A stretch of 64,000 nucleotides of DNA from an uncultured Opitutia bacterium (GTDB taxonomy: Bacteria > Verrucomicrobiota > Verrucomicrobiia > Opitutales > Opitutaceae). Under the pieces are notes generated by a model. The model was not told where the DNA came from and searched no databases. It saw only the letters and a list, made by a program, of their open reading frames with translations. Shown here piece by piece: positions 8,226 through 16,482 of the stretch. Within the stretch, counting starts at the first letter, position 1; every line of letters begins with the position of its first letter. Location: positions 124,001 through 188,000 of the forward strand of contig CAIMFY010000017.1 of the NCBI GenBank assembly GCA_903840415.1, in the 5' to 3' direction. The position numbers and the translations under genes are program-made.

Positions 8226-9407
8226 ATGCTTTCTTGTCATCCGCTCTGCCTCGATCACCTCAAGCCGGACGAAGTCGCGTTTCTCAAGGCGACCGCCGAG
8301 TTCTGCACCACGGAGATCGCGCCGCACGCCGCCAATTGGGAGGAACAGGAGGAACTGCCGCGCGAGCTGTTCACGAAGGCCGGCCGTGCGGGCTTGATGG
8401 GCATCATGGCGCCGGCGGCCGTCGGTGGGCGCGGTCACGGCAAGTTGTGCTATGCCCTCGCGATCATCGAAGTCGCGCGGCACTGCGGGGCGTTTGCGAT
8501 GAATCTCGCCGCGCACAACGCCCTGTGCGTCGGTCACCCGCTCGGGTTCGCCAGCGACGAACTGAAGCAGAAGATTTTTCCCCGCGCCGTGAACGGCGAC
8601 TGGATGGTAGCGTGGGCGCTCACCGAGCCGAACGCCGGCAGCGATACAGGCGGCGTGGAAACCCGCGCCACCCTACGCCCAGACGGCACGTGGGAAATCA
8701 CCGGACACAAAATCTATATTACCATGGGACTGCACTCCGATCGGATGATCGTGATGGCGGTCACGGGCACGACGGAGAAAGGAAAAAAGGAATTTTCGGC
8801 TTTCTGGATCGAAACGAAACACAGCACGCCGGTTCGCAAGGTGAAGACCGCCGGCGTGCGGGCCAGCAACACAAGCGAATTGAAACTAGAGCGCGTGACC
8901 GGCGAGTTGATCGGCGCACGCGGCTCGGGGCAAAGCGCGGCCCTGGCCTGCCTCGACGTCGGTCGCATCGGCATCGCGGGAATGTCCATCGGCCTCGCGC
9001 GTGGGGCGGTCGCGATTGCGATAGAGCGAATGCTCACCCGGGTGCAGTTCGGCAAGCGGCTCGCAGAGTTTCAGGCACTGCAGTTCAAACTTGCCGACTG
9101 CGAAGTCGAACTGCGCGCCGCAGAGGCGTTGCTGCTCCAAGCGTGCGTGCTCGCTGACCGTGGGCAGAAACACACCCTCGAATCGTCAGTTGCGAAACTC
9201 TACGCGAGCGAGGCGGCGTCGCGCGCCTGTGATCGCGCTCTGCAGATTTGCGGCGGTTGGGGCTACACGCGCGACACCCACGTTGAGCGGTGCTGGCGCG
9301 ATGCGCGCCTGTGTGAGATCGGTGAAGGTTCCTCCGAAGTCCAGCGGATCGTGATTAGCCGCGCCTTGTTGAAATCCGCCGCTGACCAACGGCCGGGCTT
9401 ATCGTAA
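8226..9407 (+). CDS. Acyl-CoA dehydrogenase
   Basis: 393 residues, the standard length for a soluble FAD-dependent acyl-CoA dehydrogenase. Visible signatures are WALTEPNAGSDTGGV (FAD/substrate-binding signature 1), QICGGWGYTRDTHVERCWRD near the C-terminus, and GEGSSEVQRIVISR with the likely catalytic base Glu367, the position used by short-chain and butyryl-CoA dehydrogenases. It introduces a 2,3 double bond and passes electrons to ETF. It is divergent from the carboxylase/AtuA run, as expected if it supplies the enoyl-CoA that the carboxylase uses (citronellyl- or isovaleryl-CoA dehydrogenase role). Substrate is inferred only from context. Confidence 0.92.
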   Translation: MLSCHPLCLDHLKPDEVAFLKATAEFCTTEIAPHAANWEEQEELPRELFTKAGRAGLMGIMAPAAVGGRGHGKLCYALAIIEVARHCGAFAMNLAAHNALCVGHPLGFASDELKQKIFPRAVNGDWMVAWALTEPNAGSDTGGVETRATLRPDGTWEITGHKIYITMGLHSDRMIVMAVTGTTEKGKKEFSAFWIETKHSTPVRKVKTAGVRASNTSELKLERVTGELIGARGSGQSAALACLDVGRIGIAGMSIGLARGAVAIAIERMLTRVQFGKRLAEFQALQFKLADCEVELRAAEALLLQACVLADRGQKHTLESSVAKLYASEAASRACDRALQICGGWGYTRDTHVERCWRDARLCEIGEGSSEVQRIVISRALLKSAADQRPGLS

Positions 9408-9550
9408 GAGCGTGCGACAAAGCCAGTTTCGGTCAGCGGGGCTGATGGGCGTGCGTCCGCTACGCCCGTCGGTGTGTCATCACTTTACTGGGGCCAAACT
9501 TTCGCTTTCCTTCGGCGGACACGTGTGCGAGAAAAACCCTCCCTGTCACT

Positions 9551-10531
9551 ATGACGAAAATCCTCCTTACGACCACCTCGTTCCAGGACACCCCTGGCGA
9601 GCACCACAAGCTTCTCGCCGACACCGGCTGGGAAATCATCCGCGCCCGCGGCCCGCTGAACGAAGCCGACACGCTCGCGCTCGTCGGTGACATCGACGGC
9701 TACATCTGTGGCGACGATTTGATCACCCGCAAAGTCCTCGAAAAGGCCCTTCCAAAACTCAAGGTGATCTCGAAATACGGCATCGGCGTCGACAAGATCG
9801 ACGTGAAGTCATGCACCGAGTTTGGCCTTCCGCTACTATTCACGCCGGGCGTCAACCACACGACGGTCGCCGAGCACACGTTTCTCCTCCTGCTCGCGCT
9901 AGAAAAAAATCTACTCTTTCACACCGACTCGACCCGCGCCAACGGCTGGAAACGCAAGACGGGCCACGAGCTCCTTGAAAAGACGATCGGCATTGTCGGT
10001 CTCGGCCGCATCGGCAAGGAAGTGGCCATCCGTGCCCGCGCCTTCGGCATGAACGTGATCGCCCACGACATTTACTGGGACGAAAAATTTGCCGCCGCCA
10101 ACAACGTGAAGCGCGCCGCCAATCTCGACGAGATTTACGCTGCTTCCGATTACATCTCGCTCCACACGAATCTCACACCCGAGACCCGCGACATGATCAG
10201 CGCCAAGAGTTTCCCGAAGATGAAGAAAGGTGTGCTCATCCTCAACTGCGCCCGCGGCGAGATTGTCCACACCGCCGACATCGTCGAGGCGCTGAAGTCC
10301 GGCCAGGTCGGCGGCTACGGCACCGATGTGCTCGACTCCGAACCACCCACCCCCGACCACCCGCTCCTCAAACTGCCGAATGTCGTCTGCACCCCGCACG
10401 TCGGCTCGCGCACTTATGAGAGCGTCGTTCGGCAGGCTACCGCCGCAGTGAAAAACCTCATTCTCGCGATGCACGGCGAAAAACCCCTCGCGCAGATCAA
10501 TCCCGAAGTGCCGGTCAAGAAAGTCGTCTAA
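9551..10531 (+). CDS. D-isomer-specific 2-hydroxyacid dehydrogenase (phosphoglycerate dehydrogenase-like)
   Basis: 326 residues. The Rossmann motif IGIVGLGRIGKEVAIRARAF is clear, and the catalytic triad of the family is present: Arg235 in NCARGE, Glu264 in DVLDSEPP and His283 in TPHVG. There is no ACT or other regulatory C-terminal domain, so it is the short form. It reduces a 2-oxoacid or oxidises a D-2-hydroxyacid with NAD(P)H. It is followed at 16 bases by a malate/lactate dehydrogenase-family gene and then by a sugar-acid kinase. That favours a role in sugar-acid catabolism over serine biosynthesis, but serA-like function cannot be excluded. Confidence 0.88.
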   Translation: MTKILLTTTSFQDTPGEHHKLLADTGWEIIRARGPLNEADTLALVGDIDGYICGDDLITRKVLEKALPKLKVISKYGIGVDKIDVKSCTEFGLPLLFTPGVNHTTVAEHTFLLLLALEKNLLFHTDSTRANGWKRKTGHELLEKTIGIVGLGRIGKEVAIRARAFGMNVIAHDIYWDEKFAAANNVKRAANLDEIYAASDYISLHTNLTPETRDMISAKSFPKMKKGVLILNCARGEIVHTADIVEALKSGQVGGYGTDVLDSEPPTPDHPLLKLPNVVCTPHVGSRTYESVVRQATAAVKNLILAMHGEKPLAQINPEVPVKKVV

Positions 10532-10547
10532 GTTCTCACAAATTATC

Positions 10548-11645
10548 ATGAGCGAAATTTTTTACGTCGTCCCCGAGGAACAGCACAACGCCCTCGTCAC
10601 CGCCGCCTATAAGAAACGCGGTTACTCTAGCCAGGAAGCCGCCGCCGGCGCGCGTTTCTGCGCCGAAGCCACGCGCCACGGCATCCGCACCCACAACGCC
10701 CTCAAGGCACTCCACCTCGATCACCTCTTTGGCTCCGCCGCCGGCGGCTGTGTGCCGAAGGCCAAGATTGAAAAGGTGAAGCTTCCCTACCGCGCTTCGC
10801 AGGTATGGAACGCGAACAAAAAACTCGGCCAGGCCACCGGCTACGCCGCAATCGAGCAGGCCATCAAGCTCGCCGACAAATACGGCGTCGGCATGGTCTC
10901 GGTCGACAACGCCTTCCACTACCTCTGGGGCGGCGGCTATGTGATGGACGCCGCCAAGCGCGGCTACATCGCCTACACCAATTGCACCGCCGCACTTGCG
11001 GAGGTCGTGCCGTTCGGCGGCAAATTCCCGACGCTCGGCACCAATCCGCACTCGTGGGGTTTCCCCACCACCGCGGCGATCGGTTATCCGATCGTGATCG
11101 ATTGGGCGACGTCGGTCGTCGCGATGGGCCGCGTGCAGCAGCTCGCGCGCGAGGGAAAACAGCTTCCGCCCAACGCCGCCGTCGACATCAACGGCAACCC
11201 GACCACCGATCCGAATCAGGCGAAATATCTCATCCCGTTCGGCGCGCACAAAGGCTACGGCCTCGCGCTCATGAACGAAATCATCGGCGGCTTCATCGGC
11301 GGCTCGTTGCCGACGCTCCGCAACCGCTGGGACAAGGTTCCCGAGGGCGAGAAGGGCACGTGCGCGTTTTTCTTCCAAGTGTGGAAGCCCGAGGCGATGA
11401 GCTCCGGCGCATTCGCGAAAGGCCGCAACCAGTCGGAAAACGTAAAGGCCGTCCTCGCCGACATCCTCGGCCATGGCAACGAAGCCTGCATGTTGCCCGG
11501 CCAAATCGAGGCGCAAGCCGCCGCTCGCTGCGCGAAGAACGGCGGCCTCCTTTTCTCAGAAGCCGAGATCAACGCCTTCAACGAGCTCGCCACCGAGGCC
11601 CGCAAGGCCAAGTGGAAACTCGCCGACTTCAAGGTCGCCGAGTAG
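10548..11645 (+). CDS. Malate/L-lactate dehydrogenase family oxidoreductase (Ldh_2 type)
   Basis: 365 residues of the Ldh_2 fold, unrelated to Rossmann lactate dehydrogenases. Family stretches include ATRHGIRTHNALKALHLDHL near residue 45-65, GTNPHSWGFPT and PFGAHKGYGLALMNEIIGG. Members include malate, sulfolactate, ureidoglycolate and 2,3-diketo-L-gulonate dehydrogenases using NAD(P)H. It starts 16 bases after the 2-hydroxyacid dehydrogenase and is followed 34 bases later by a PfkB kinase. The pairing of two unrelated 2-hydroxyacid dehydrogenases with a keto-sugar-acid kinase suggests a sugar-acid degradation route. The exact substrate cannot be read. Confidence 0.87.
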   Translation: MSEIFYVVPEEQHNALVTAAYKKRGYSSQEAAAGARFCAEATRHGIRTHNALKALHLDHLFGSAAGGCVPKAKIEKVKLPYRASQVWNANKKLGQATGYAAIEQAIKLADKYGVGMVSVDNAFHYLWGGGYVMDAAKRGYIAYTNCTAALAEVVPFGGKFPTLGTNPHSWGFPTTAAIGYPIVIDWATSVVAMGRVQQLAREGKQLPPNAAVDINGNPTTDPNQAKYLIPFGAHKGYGLALMNEIIGGFIGGSLPTLRNRWDKVPEGEKGTCAFFFQVWKPEAMSSGAFAKGRNQSENVKAVLADILGHGNEACMLPGQIEAQAAARCAKNGGLLFSEAEINAFNELATEARKAKWKLADFKVAE

Positions 11646-11679
11646 TTCCTTCTCAACCTCGCCAGCACATTCACGCACC

Positions 11680-12774
11680 ATGAGCCTCCAAATCAAACCC
11701 GCCAACTCCTGCGCCTTTGACCAAATCTCCCTCGGCGAAGTCATGCTTCGCCTCGATCCCGGTGAGGGCCGGATTCGCACCGCGCGCGAATTCAAAGTCT
11801 GGGAGGGTGGCGGCGAATACAACACGTCGCGCGGTCTCCGAAAGGCGTTCGGCCTGAAGACCGCGGTCGTCACCGCCTTTGTCGACAACGAGGTCGGCCA
11901 CCTCGTCGAAGACTTCATCATGCAGGGCGGCGTCGCCACCGACTTCATCAAGTGGCGTGAGGACGACGGCATCGGCCGCACCGTCCGCAACGGCCTCAAC
12001 TTCACCGAGCGCGGCTTCGGCATCCGCGGCGCCGTCGGCAATCCCGATCGCGGAAACACCGCCGCCTCACAACTCAAGCCCGGCGACATCGACTGGGACC
12101 ACATCTTCGGCAAACTCGGCGTCCGCTGGTTCCACACCGGCGGCATCTACGCCGCACTCTCCGCGACGACCGCCGAACTCACCGTCGAAGCCGTCAAGGC
12201 CGCCAACAAGCACGGCACGATCGTCAGCTACGACCTCAACTACCGTCCCTCGCTCTGGAAAACCATCGGAGGTCTCAAGAAGGCGCAGGAGGTCAACCGG
12301 GAGATCGCGAAGTATGTCGACGTCATGATCGGCAACGAGGAGGATTTCACCGCTTCGCTCGGCTTCGCCGTCAAGGGTCAGGAAACGCTCGGCCACATCG
12401 AGACCGACGCGTTCAAGACGATGATCGAGGCCGCCGTGAAAGAGTTCCCGAACTTCAAGGTCGCCGCGACCACGCTTCGCCACGTCCACACTGCCACAGT
12501 GAATGATTGGAGCGCGATCCTCTGGCACGACGGCAAATTCCACGAGAGCAAGAAGTATCCCCGCCTCGAGATCCTCGACCGCGTCGGCGGCGGCGATTCG
12601 TTCGCTTCGGGCCTACAGTTCGGTTTCCTCCAGTTCAATGACGCCCAGAAAGCCGTCGAGTATGGCGCCGCCCACGGCGCGCTCGCTTCGACCACCCCCG
12701 GCGACACCTCGATGGCCACCCGCAAGGAAGTCGAAAAGACCTTCGGCGGCGGCGGCGCGAGAGTTGTGCGGTAA
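11680..12774 (+). CDS. PfkB-family carbohydrate kinase, 2-keto-3-deoxygluconate kinase-like
   Basis: 364 residues from ATG 11680. The N-terminal GEVMLRLDPGEGRIRTAREF with WEGGGEYNTSRGL is the ribokinase-family substrate-binding region in a form common in 2-keto-3-deoxygluconate kinases. The C-terminal GGGDSFASG has the catalytic Asp at about residue 306. The family phosphorylates sugars or sugar acids with ATP in the cytoplasm. I chose 11680 over earlier in-frame codons because those lie inside the preceding gene. It is the last gene of the operon and is followed by an intrinsic terminator. KDG kinase activity is a family-level inference. Confidence 0.83.
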   Translation: MSLQIKPANSCAFDQISLGEVMLRLDPGEGRIRTAREFKVWEGGGEYNTSRGLRKAFGLKTAVVTAFVDNEVGHLVEDFIMQGGVATDFIKWREDDGIGRTVRNGLNFTERGFGIRGAVGNPDRGNTAASQLKPGDIDWDHIFGKLGVRWFHTGGIYAALSATTAELTVEAVKAANKHGTIVSYDLNYRPSLWKTIGGLKKAQEVNREIAKYVDVMIGNEEDFTASLGFAVKGQETLGHIETDAFKTMIEAAVKEFPNFKVAATTLRHVHTATVNDWSAILWHDGKFHESKKYPRLEILDRVGGGDSFASGLQFGFLQFNDAQKAVEYGAAHGALASTTPGDTSMATRKEVEKTFGGGGARVVR

Positions 12775-12796
12775 GCGTCGTGCCATACCTTCACGC

Positions 12797-12829
12797 AAAG
12801 CCCGAGCTTCACTGCCCGGGCTTTTTTTA
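12797..12829 (+). terminator. Intrinsic terminator after the sugar-acid operon
   Basis: AAAGCCCG at 12797-12804 pairs with CGGGCTTT at 12817-12824 across a 12-base loop, and the right arm runs into seven T residues followed by ATTTTT. This is a classic Rho-independent terminator placed 22 bases after the kinase stop. Confidence 0.88.
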
Positions 12830-12938
12830 TTTTTGATTCCGACAGTCATTTTATTGCCCGTGCGGAGCAACAAACCGCCTGTTCGACTTGCGGCTTACCG
12901 CTCGCGTATTTTCTGCATCTTGAGCAAGATCGCCGCAG

Positions 12939-14060
12939 ATGAACACAGGCAGCAGTCACCCGGGGCTTCGGCTGAAAAATAGGAAGATCCTGATCGTCGC
13001 CGATGATCGCGCCAAGGTGCTTAACCTGACTGACATTCTTGCATCGGAGGGCTATAAAGTTGAAGCCGTTAAATCCGGTGCAGCCGCTATCGATTGCACA
13101 CCGCGGTACGAACCGGATCTCATCTTGCTTGATGCGGAGCTACCGGGTGAAAACGTGTTTGAACTCTGCCGAATGTTCAAACCGGGCTATGAGGGCGCAG
13201 GGCCCCCAGTCATATTTATAGCTTCCGACAGCGACCCCAGCGCCGCTTTGGATGGTCTGGCAGCGGGTGGTGTCGACTACTTGTCGAAGCCCTTCCGGCG
13301 GCAGGAGATCCTGGCCCGCATCCGTGTGCATCTTTTGAACCGGCTGCGCCTCGCGCAGTTGAGTCGGAAGGACAAGGCTAAGAATCGGGTGCTGAGCATG
13401 GCGGCGCACGATTTGCGCAACCCTCTCGTCTCCATTCGCGCCCTCACCAACCTACTGCGGACTGGGGCGGTGGGCAGCGTCACGTTGGAACAGCGTGATG
13501 TGCTGGACACCGTTTACGATGCCAGCCAATCGATGCTCGACTTGATTAACGACCTACTGGAGGTCTCGGTCTTGGAAACGGGAGAAATGAAATTGAACCC
13601 GACCCCGACGCTGCTCGCGGAGTTGGTCGCAGCCTCCGTCAAGCTGAACAACGCGACCGCCGAGAAAAAAGGCTCCCGCATTCTCTGGCAGTCCGGCAAA
13701 TTGCCGAGCGAATTGTCGCTCGACAAACCGAAGATCCGGCAAGTGCTGAACAACCTCCTCGACAATGCGATTAAGTTTTCCCCGTCCGGTTCGACCATCA
13801 CGGTCGCCACCGAACTCGCGCCGGGCCATTGCTCCATCATGGTTCGGGATCAGGGGCCGGGCATCCCGATGAACGAACGCACCAGACTCTTCCAAGATTT
13901 CGGTCGCACCTCGGTCAAACCCACTGGCGACGAACCCAGCACCGGTCTCGGACTCTCCATCTGCCATCGAATTATGCTGGCTCATCAGGGCAGCATTCGT
14001 GCCGAATCGCTGCCGACAGGTGGCGCCGAATTCCGCATCACTCTGCCGCTCCCCTCATGA
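12939..14060 (+). CDS. Receiver-histidine kinase protein (N-terminal REC, HisKA, HATPase)
   Basis: 373 residues, soluble. An N-terminal receiver domain (about 15-135) has its phospho-acceptor Asp65 in LILLDAELPG and the Lys of YLSKPF. A HisKA domain follows with His157 in AAHDLRNPL, then a HATPase with the N box QVLNNLLDNAIKFS, DQGPGIP and a GLGLSICHRI G2 box. With no membrane or PAS domain, its input is probably phosphotransfer onto its own receiver. The stop overlaps the ATG of the next receiver gene (ATGA), so that protein is the likely partner. Expression probably depends on the AT-rich region just upstream, after the terminator. Confidence 0.92.
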   Translation: MNTGSSHPGLRLKNRKILIVADDRAKVLNLTDILASEGYKVEAVKSGAAAIDCTPRYEPDLILLDAELPGENVFELCRMFKPGYEGAGPPVIFIASDSDPSAALDGLAAGGVDYLSKPFRRQEILARIRVHLLNRLRLAQLSRKDKAKNRVLSMAAHDLRNPLVSIRALTNLLRTGAVGSVTLEQRDVLDTVYDASQSMLDLINDLLEVSVLETGEMKLNPTPTLLAELVAASVKLNNATAEKKGSRILWQSGKLPSELSLDKPKIRQVLNNLLDNAIKFSPSGSTITVATELAPGHCSIMVRDQGPGIPMNERTRLFQDFGRTSVKPTGDEPSTGLGLSICHRIMLAHQGSIRAESLPTGGAEFRITLPLPS

Positions 14061-14458
14061 ATCTCTCGGGCAAAGTTCTGGTCGTCGATGACGAGGCTCA
14101 CATCCGCAAATTCGTCACGCTCATGCTGCGCGGACTCGGTGAGCCCGTCGTGCTGCAGGCGGCCAACGGCCGCGAGGCCCTGCAAGTCTACGAACGCGAA
14201 AAGCCGGATCTCGTCTTGCTCGACGTCAATATGCCACGCATCGATGGGCTCCAGACCCTGCGCATCCTTAAAGCCAGCGACCCAAAGTGCACCGTCGTCA
14301 TGCTGACCTCGCTCGTCAATCGCCAGACCGTTGAGGAATGTCTGAACCTCGGCGCAGTGGGTTATCTCCGCAAAGACAACCCGCCCGACGCGATGACCGC
14401 CCAATTGAAAAGAATCCTCGGCCAGTGCCTTCGCCCTTCCGTCCCGCCAGTTGCTTAA
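14057..14458 (+). CDS. Single-domain response regulator (CheY-like)
   Basis: 133 residues consisting only of a receiver domain: acidic pair DDE near residues 12-14, phospho-acceptor Asp56 in VLLDVNMP, the Thr of VVMLTSL and Lys106 in YLRKDN. No output domain is present, so it acts by protein binding. The start overlaps the kinase stop by 4 bases. It is followed two bases later by the ORF leading into a GspE/PilB ATPase. This suggests that the kinase/receiver pair controls a pilus or secretion motor, which is inference from gene order. Confidence 0.9.
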   Translation: MNLSGKVLVVDDEAHIRKFVTLMLRGLGEPVVLQAANGREALQVYEREKPDLVLLDVNMPRIDGLQTLRILKASDPKCTVVMLTSLVNRQTVEECLNLGAVGYLRKDNPPDAMTAQLKRILGQCLRPSVPPVA

Positions 14459-14460
14459 TC

Positions 14461-14661
14461 ATGCCGCTTCGCAAACCACCATCGTCGGAAACCGAGCCGC
14501 CCCTGAACGTAGAGTCCCGCTACTCCTTGCCCGCCCTTTTGCGAGAGGTAAAACAGGATCGTTCCTCCGCCGCTTTTGCGATGGAGAAACTGGACCAAGT
14601 CTCGATCAACGTGCTCTTCGACCAAAAACGTTCCCTCCGTGACGCCAAACCCGGGCCATAA
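14461..14661 (+). CDS. 66-residue ORF at the 5' end of the GspE/PilB-like gene (separate small gene or frameshifted N-terminus)
   Basis: The ATG lies 2 bases after the response regulator stop, tight spacing that argues the ORF is translated. Its product includes SRYSLPALLREVKQDR and AMEKLDQVSINVLFDQK and reads as genuine coding, but it ends at TAA 14659-14661. The ATPase reading frame (+1) takes over at about the same place with no good ATG. A +1 slip at the A-run near 14627-14631 would fuse the two into one protein. Either this is a short leader gene, or it is the true N-terminus broken by a frameshift (biological or sequencing error). Confidence 0.5.
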   Translation: MPLRKPPSSETEPPLNVESRYSLPALLREVKQDRSSAAFAMEKLDQVSINVLFDQKRSLRDAKPGP

Positions 14662-14677
14662 GGAATTCATCGGACTG

Positions 14678-16348
14678 GTGCTGGACCATCCCGGCTTCGA
14701 TGGTCGGGCCAAGCTGGAATCGCTCGCCGCGAAGCACGAAGAACCACTCGAGTTGCTCCAGGCACTCATCGATCAGCGAATCCTGCTCAAGGAAGACGCC
14801 TGTCGCCTCTGGGGCGATTACCTCGGTATCGCCTACGTCGACGTGCTCGCTTCCGGCATCACGGTCGACGCAGTAAAACAGATCCCGCTGGAGATCGCGC
14901 GCAAGGTGCGGGCAATTGGCCTCTATCAGATCGACGGTGTGCTTACCGTCGCGCTCGCCACGCCGGAGAACGCGAAGCTGGTGCATCGTTTGGAGCAGAT
15001 CACTGGACTCCCCATCAGCCCGGTGTTTTGTCTGCCATGCGAAATCGAGGACGCCCTTTCGATTTTCTACGCCACCGAGCGATCGATCGTCGATTCCATT
15101 ACGGCATTGCAACGCACCGCCTTCTTTACCGAGCCCGATCTCGCCATCGAGCGCATCTCCGAGTTGGCCAAAACGGAGACGCTCGCGCACGTGCTGGAGG
15201 AGATTATCCACTTCGCCCTGTTGGAACGGGCGACGGACATCCACCTCGAACCCCTGGAAATCCAATCGCGCATCCGCTTCCGCATCGACGGCAACCTGCG
15301 CGACATCCTCAGTTTTCCGAAAAATCTCCACCGCCCGATCGTCTCCCGCCTCAAAATCATCAGCGATCTGAACATCTCCGAAACCCGCTTCCCGCAGGAC
15401 GGCCGTTTCTCCCTGCCCATGGGCACGGCCAAGGAAAATTTCCGGCTGTCGGTCGCGCCCACCATTTACGGCGAGAAAGCCGTCATCCGCGTGCTGGCCT
15501 CCGCCGCCCGGCACTCGATCGTCACGCTCGACGCGATGCTCATGTCGAAGCGCATCCTCCAGCCCTTCCGTCGACTGATCCGGAATCCCAACGGCATCAT
15601 CTTTGTCTCCGGCCCCACGGGCTCGGGCAAGACCACCACCCTCTACGCCGCCATCGACGAAATCAATTCCCCGAAAATCAACATCTCGACCATCGAAGAC
15701 CCGGTCGAAATCCCCATGCCCGGCGTGATGCAAAGCCAGATCAATCCCCAGATCGATCTGAAGTTTGCCACGATGCTCCGCGCCTACCTGCGCCAGGACC
15801 CGGATGTCATCCTCGTTGGCGAAATCCGCGACACGGAGACCGCCAAGATCGCCACCGAGGCGGCGCTCACCGGGCATCTCGTCTTCGCCACGCTGCACAC
15901 CAACACGGCACCGCAGGCCATCGTGCGCCTGATGGAAATTGGCGTGGAACCCTACATGGTGGCGCCCGCCATCGTCGGCGTGCTCTCCCAGCGCCTCGCC
16001 GCGCGCATCTGCGACAAGTGCAAGGAATCCTATCACCCGCCGCGCGAAGTCCTGTTGAAATATTTCGTGGAGGAAGGGCTCACCGACGTGACCTTCTTCC
16101 GCGGTCGCGGCTGCCCGCATTGCCGCGACACCGGTTATCGGGGTCGCGTGGCCTTCCACGAATTGGTCGTCATCACCGAGGAAATCCGCCAGATGATCTC
16201 CGATCGAAAGAGCGTGCAGGAAATCACCAACGCCGCGTTCAAAGGCGGCTATCGTCCACTTCGCTACGACGGCCTGAACAAAGTCCTGCTCGGCCTGACA
16301 ACCATTGAGGAAATCGAGGAAGCCTGCTCCTTCGAAACGACTGGTTGA
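14678..16348 (+). CDS. Type II secretion / type IV pilus assembly ATPase, GspE/PilB family
   Basis: The frame codes about 556 residues from GTG 14678, and coding similarity seems to begin slightly earlier. An N-terminal GspE_N-like domain comes first. The ATPase core then has Walker A GPTGSGKTT, the Asp box IEDPVEIPMPGVMQ, Walker B DVILVGEIRDTETA and the His box TGHLVFATLHTN. A CxxC plus CPHC pair forms the zinc-binding insert of PilB/GspE. It powers pilus or pseudopilus assembly at the inner membrane. No other pilus or secretion genes are in the window. Start is uncertain because of the split 5' end: a TTG at 14576 also opens the frame, and AAGGA at 14660-14664 could serve GTG 14678 or CTG 14675. 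Confidence 0.85.
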   Translation: MLDHPGFDGRAKLESLAAKHEEPLELLQALIDQRILLKEDACRLWGDYLGIAYVDVLASGITVDAVKQIPLEIARKVRAIGLYQIDGVLTVALATPENAKLVHRLEQITGLPISPVFCLPCEIEDALSIFYATERSIVDSITALQRTAFFTEPDLAIERISELAKTETLAHVLEEIIHFALLERATDIHLEPLEIQSRIRFRIDGNLRDILSFPKNLHRPIVSRLKIISDLNISETRFPQDGRFSLPMGTAKENFRLSVAPTIYGEKAVIRVLASAARHSIVTLDAMLMSKRILQPFRRLIRNPNGIIFVSGPTGSGKTTTLYAAIDEINSPKINISTIEDPVEIPMPGVMQSQINPQIDLKFATMLRAYLRQDPDVILVGEIRDTETAKIATEAALTGHLVFATLHTNTAPQAIVRLMEIGVEPYMVAPAIVGVLSQRLAARICDKCKESYHPPREVLLKYFVEEGLTDVTFFRGRGCPHCRDTGYRGRVAFHELVVITEEIRQMISDRKSVQEITNAAFKGGYRPLRYDGLNKVLLGLTTIEEIEEACSFETTG

Positions 16349-16482
16349 GAGTGCAACGACGGCCAGATTGGTGCCTCCGGACTGTCCGCCATCGCCAGCC
16401 TCCTTCCGCGATTCACAGCGAACAACCTGAACGCGTCACGTTCGTCTTTCCTGCCTGTCGAATTTCCCCGCAGTTTCACCCC

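Noticed and set aside
14606-16159. 517-codon minus-strand ORF antisense to the GspE/PilB gene
   Set aside because: No recognisable domain; arises from GC-rich third-codon bias opposite a clearly conserved ATPase.
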